From positions 55,017 through 119,016 of the forward strand of contig JAJZAI010000004.1 in assembly GCA_021799495.1 (NCBI GenBank): a stretch of 64,000 nucleotides of DNA. Direction: 5' to 3'. Of this stretch, positions 61,907 to 64,000 are shown piece by piece. The first letter of the stretch is position 1. The number at the start of each line of letters is the position of its first letter. Both the position numbers and the translations under genes were made by a program. This DNA is from Deltaproteobacteria bacterium (GTDB lineage Bacteria > Desulfobacterota > Binatia > Binatales > Binataceae). Below the pieces are notes generated by a model, which saw only the letters and a list, made by a program, of their open reading frames with translations, was not told the origin of the DNA and ran no database searches.

Positions 61907-63103
61907 TCAGGCGTAGCGGGCCAGAATCGGCACGATTTCGTGCTGCGGGGGCGAGGCGCTGATTTCGGCGCGCCCGTCCTCTATCGTCATGTCGAGTTCG
62001 CTGCGGACGCCGAAGCGGCCCGCGAGATAGACGCCGGGTTCCACCGAGAAGCAGGTGCGATCGATCAAGCCGCGGTGGTCGCGAGTTTCGAGCGAGTCGA
62101 GATTGGCGCCGGCGCCGTGGACCTCGCGGCCGATCGAATGGCCCGTCCGATGGATGAATGCGTCGCCAAAGCCGGCGGCTTCGATTACGGCGCGGGCGGC
62201 GCGATCGGCTTCGGCGCCGCTGATCGGATCGCCCGCGGCCACGCGATGCTGGATCAGCGCGACGGCCGCGTCGCGGGCGTCGGCGACGACGCGGAAGACG
62301 CGCGCGTGATCGTCGGCGGGGCGGTCGCCGACCGCGCCCATCCAGGTAAGATCGCCGTAAATCGCGTCTTCGCCGAGTTCCTTGGCGAAAAGATCGAGCA
62401 GCACCAGATCGCCGCGGCGAATCTGGGTGTCGCGTTCCTCGGCGGGGCTGTAATGGGGATTCGCCGCGTTGGCGCTGACCGCGACGATCGGCGCTTCGTC
62501 GGTGCACAGGCGATGGGCCGCGATGCGTCCGAGCACGAATTTCTGAATCGTAAATTCGGTGCAGGGAATCCGGCCGCGCACGCGCCTTGCGATTTCCGCG
62601 AAGGTTTCGTTGACGATCAGCCGCAATGCGGCGGCGGCGCGGCGATGGCCGGCGAGTTGCGCCGCCGTAAGCGTGGCCTCGAAGCGCTGAATCAGGTCGG
62701 CCGCCGTGACCACTTCAACGCCCGTCGCGCGCACCAGCTCCAAAGTTCCGGCATCGACGCGTGAAACATAGGGAATCGCGCACTCCGGCGAATAGTTCAT
62801 GGCGATCGCGCGGGCGGCGCCGAGGACCGACGCCAGCGCCGCCGTCATTTCGCCGATGGATCGATAGACAATGCGGCGGGCGGCGGGCAGCGCGTCAAGG
62901 CGGTGCGCCTCGACCGCGGAGACGATCGCGCACGGCTCGCCTTCGGCCGGGATGAAGTAGAACCAGCGGCGGGTGGTGATGCCGCGCTCCGGCAGGCCGA
63001 GGATGCGATAGGCGAGCGGATCGCTGAGCCGGAAGTCGTAGAACAGCCATCCGTCGAGTCCGGATTTGCGAAGAGCTTCGGCGATCTGCGCGACGCGAGT
63101 CAT
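61907..63103 (-). CDS. M24-family metallopeptidase (Xaa-Pro aminopeptidase-like)
   Basis: A 398-residue pita-bread peptidase. Metal ligands appear complete: two Asp in VLLDLFAKELGEDAIYGDLTW, His in IHRTGHSIGREVHGAG, Glu in FSVEPGVYL and Glu in VRSELDMTIEDG. The N-terminal domain is creatinase-like. It may be a proline peptidase or a creatinase relative. It lies 30 bp after the PPOX gene. Confidence 0.9.
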   Translation of the reverse strand: MTRVAQIAEALRKSGLDGWLFYDFRLSDPLAYRILGLPERGITTRRWFYFIPAEGEPCAIVSAVEAHRLDALPAARRIVYRSIGEMTAALASVLGAARAIAMNYSPECAIPYVSRVDAGTLELVRATGVEVVTAADLIQRFEATLTAAQLAGHRRAAAALRLIVNETFAEIARRVRGRIPCTEFTIQKFVLGRIAAHRLCTDEAPIVAVSANAANPHYSPAEERDTQIRRGDLVLLDLFAKELGEDAIYGDLTWMGAVGDRPADDHARVFRVVADARDAAVALIQHRVAAGDPISGAEADRAARAVIEAAGFGDAFIHRTGHSIGREVHGAGANLDSLETRDHRGLIDRTCFSVEPGVYLAGRFGVRSELDMTIEDGRAEISASPPQHEIVPILARYA

Positions 63104-63133
63104 CGGTGGTTGGTTCTTCCACAGGCCGTTCGG

Positions 63134-63613
63134 TCAGGCCGGTTTGGCGGGCGGCGGCGCGAACCGTTCGCCCCATACGTGAACGCGCTCGGCGTCGATG
63201 CGGACCATTGGGTTGTTCGCGAGACTGAGCGTCATCGCGCGATACTGCGGATACTTGTCGCGGAGATTGCGCAGCGCGAGCATGTATTCGTTGGCGTCAT
63301 CGACCATCCGCGCCGCGCCGTGCACAAGGACGTAAGCTAGGTAAGACCAGTCCTCTTCGTAATGATCGATGAGCAGGGCGACCCTGGAATTTGCGGCGAT
63401 ATTGCGCATCCGCTTCAATTTAAGTCCGGCGCGCCGCTTGGGTTTCTGATCGATTACGAAATAGAAATGGCCTGCGCCATCGAACCAGAAACAGAGCGGA
63501 ACGTTGTGCGGGTTCGCATCGCCGCCGGCGGTCGCCAGATGGCCGACGCGCGCGAGTTTGAGAAACTCCGAGACGCGATCATCGTAAAGCGGCGCAATCG
63601 ACAACTCCGGCAT
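63134..63613 (-). CDS. PPOX-class F420-dependent oxidoreductase-like protein
   Basis: A 159-residue split-barrel protein: LKLARVGHLATAGGDANPHNVPLCFWFDG and FYFVIDQKPKRRAGLKLKRMRNIAANSRVALLIDHYEEDW match the Rv0121-type PPOX family, which binds F420 or flavin. The ATG at 63613 follows AGGGGAGT. With two LLM proteins and a CofD-like domain in the window it hints at F420 use. It precedes the M24 gene. Confidence 0.88.
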   Translation of the reverse strand: MPELSIAPLYDDRVSEFLKLARVGHLATAGGDANPHNVPLCFWFDGAGHFYFVIDQKPKRRAGLKLKRMRNIAANSRVALLIDHYEEDWSYLAYVLVHGAARMVDDANEYMLALRNLRDKYPQYRAMTLSLANNPMVRIDAERVHVWGERFAPPPAKPA

Positions 63614-63710
63614 CGCGCAACTCCCCTTGGGCGGCGGCAAGACCGTCTCTCCGCGCTACCCTGAGCATGTCGCGCCGGCCACGTCCACTCAAGTGGCGGC
63701 GCCTGGATCG

Positions 63711-64000
63711 TCAGCGCTCTTCGCCGAACAGGAAGATCGATAACGCGAGAATGGAAAATATCGCATTGGGCGTCCACGCCGCCATCCACGCCGGAATCGA
63801 ACCCGATTCGCCAAGCGACGAAGTCAGGCCCAGCGCGAACCAGTAAACGAAACCGATGCCGATCGCGAGGCCGAAGCTGCGGCCAAGAATGGAGCTGCGC
63901 GGCAAAGGATCGAGGCTGAGCGCCATCCCGAGCGCGACCATGATCAAACACGACAGCGGCATCGCGAATTTCAGGTCGCGATTGACGATATAGCCGCCTG
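63711..64000 (-). CDS. LptF/LptG-type LPS export permease, C-terminal part
   Basis: The end of a membrane protein reading in from the right edge: KFAMPLSCLIMVALGMALSL, then FGLAIGIGFVYWFALGLTSSLGE and PNAIFSILALSIFLF. This matches the last three helices of LptF/LptG, the inner-membrane part of the Lpt machine that extracts LPS. The N-terminal part and partner gene lie outside the window. It ends 97 bp before the PPOX gene. Confidence 0.8.
   Translation of the reverse strand, partial: GGYIVNRDLKFAMPLSCLIMVALGMALSLDPLPRSSILGRSFGLAIGIGFVYWFALGLTSSLGESGSIPAWMAAWTPNAIFSILALSIFLFGEER

Overview
The window is 64 kb of GC-rich DNA from a Gram-negative bacterium. Evidence for that is an LPS-core glycosyltransferase and kinase cluster at 46.4-50.3 kb, an LptF/LptG-type LPS-export permease running off the right edge, and many lipoprotein and Sec signal peptides. 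The two LLM-class flavin oxidoreductases, an F420-type PPOX protein, a CofD/YvcK-family domain, tandem VOC proteins and a TPTPTP-linker lipoprotein recall deep-branching Desulfobacterota or Binatota-like genomes. That placement is inference, since no rRNA is present. Genes are tightly packed, often with 4-bp ATGA overlaps. No phage, integrase, complete IS or CRISPR array was seen.

Layout. 1-2.8 kb (minus): TetR, HAD phosphatase and a LarA-like (DUF2088) protein cut by the left edge. 2.9-8.1 kb: a lipoprotein, an unexplained hairpin and a giant DUF748 envelope protein. 8.2-9.5 kb: an LLM oxidoreductase and a small membrane protein. 9.6-15.0 kb (minus): a sugar-like cluster with two epimerases, a nucleotidyltransferase, a HAD phosphatase and an unusual YvcK/CofD-glycosyltransferase fusion. 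15.3-17.2 kb: LLM oxidoreductase and SDR. 17.2-20.6 kb: a 2-oxoglutarate/Fe(II) oxygenase fused to a PqqD-like (RiPP-recognition) domain, divergent from an ABC exporter. 20.6-26.4 kb: a type III PKS-FAD oxidoreductase-YceI operon, divergent from an ABC-2 transporter. 26.4-29.5 kb: a haem-binding lipoprotein, a truncated aminotransferase followed by a 64-bp palindromic repeat, DksA-like and HPF-cold-shock proteins, and tRNA-Asn. 29.6-37.7 kb: TrmJ, HsaA-like flavin monooxygenase, phosphoesterase, VOC proteins, HAD, a TPR protein, methylmalonyl-CoA epimerase and FmdB-like. 37.8-42.5 kb: antiporter, homogentisate dioxygenase, maleylacetoacetate isomerase, DUF3565 and RidA. 42.6-50.3 kb (minus): GT9, LPS kinase, GT2, GT4, YicC, Gmk and RelA/SpoT. 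50.4-52.7 kb: a ViaA-like VWA protein head to head with a methyltransferase. 52.9-59.5 kb: the heat-shock block hrcA, a small secreted protein, grpE, dnaK, dnaJ, terminator, and two hsp20 genes. 59.6-64 kb: aroE, pyrE, DUF1614, M24 peptidase, PPOX protein and the LptF/G fragment.

How the genes work together. The heat-shock block is a self-contained regulon with its own repressor. The LPS genes lead straight into nucleotide and stringent-response housekeeping genes. hmgA-maiA form part of tyrosine/homogentisate degradation. Three loci look like small accessory or secondary-metabolite systems and deserve the most attention: the YvcK/CofD-GT fusion cluster, the 2OG-oxygenase/PqqD fusion beside an exporter, and the type III PKS operon. 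All family calls rest on reading motifs by eye; no database search was run.
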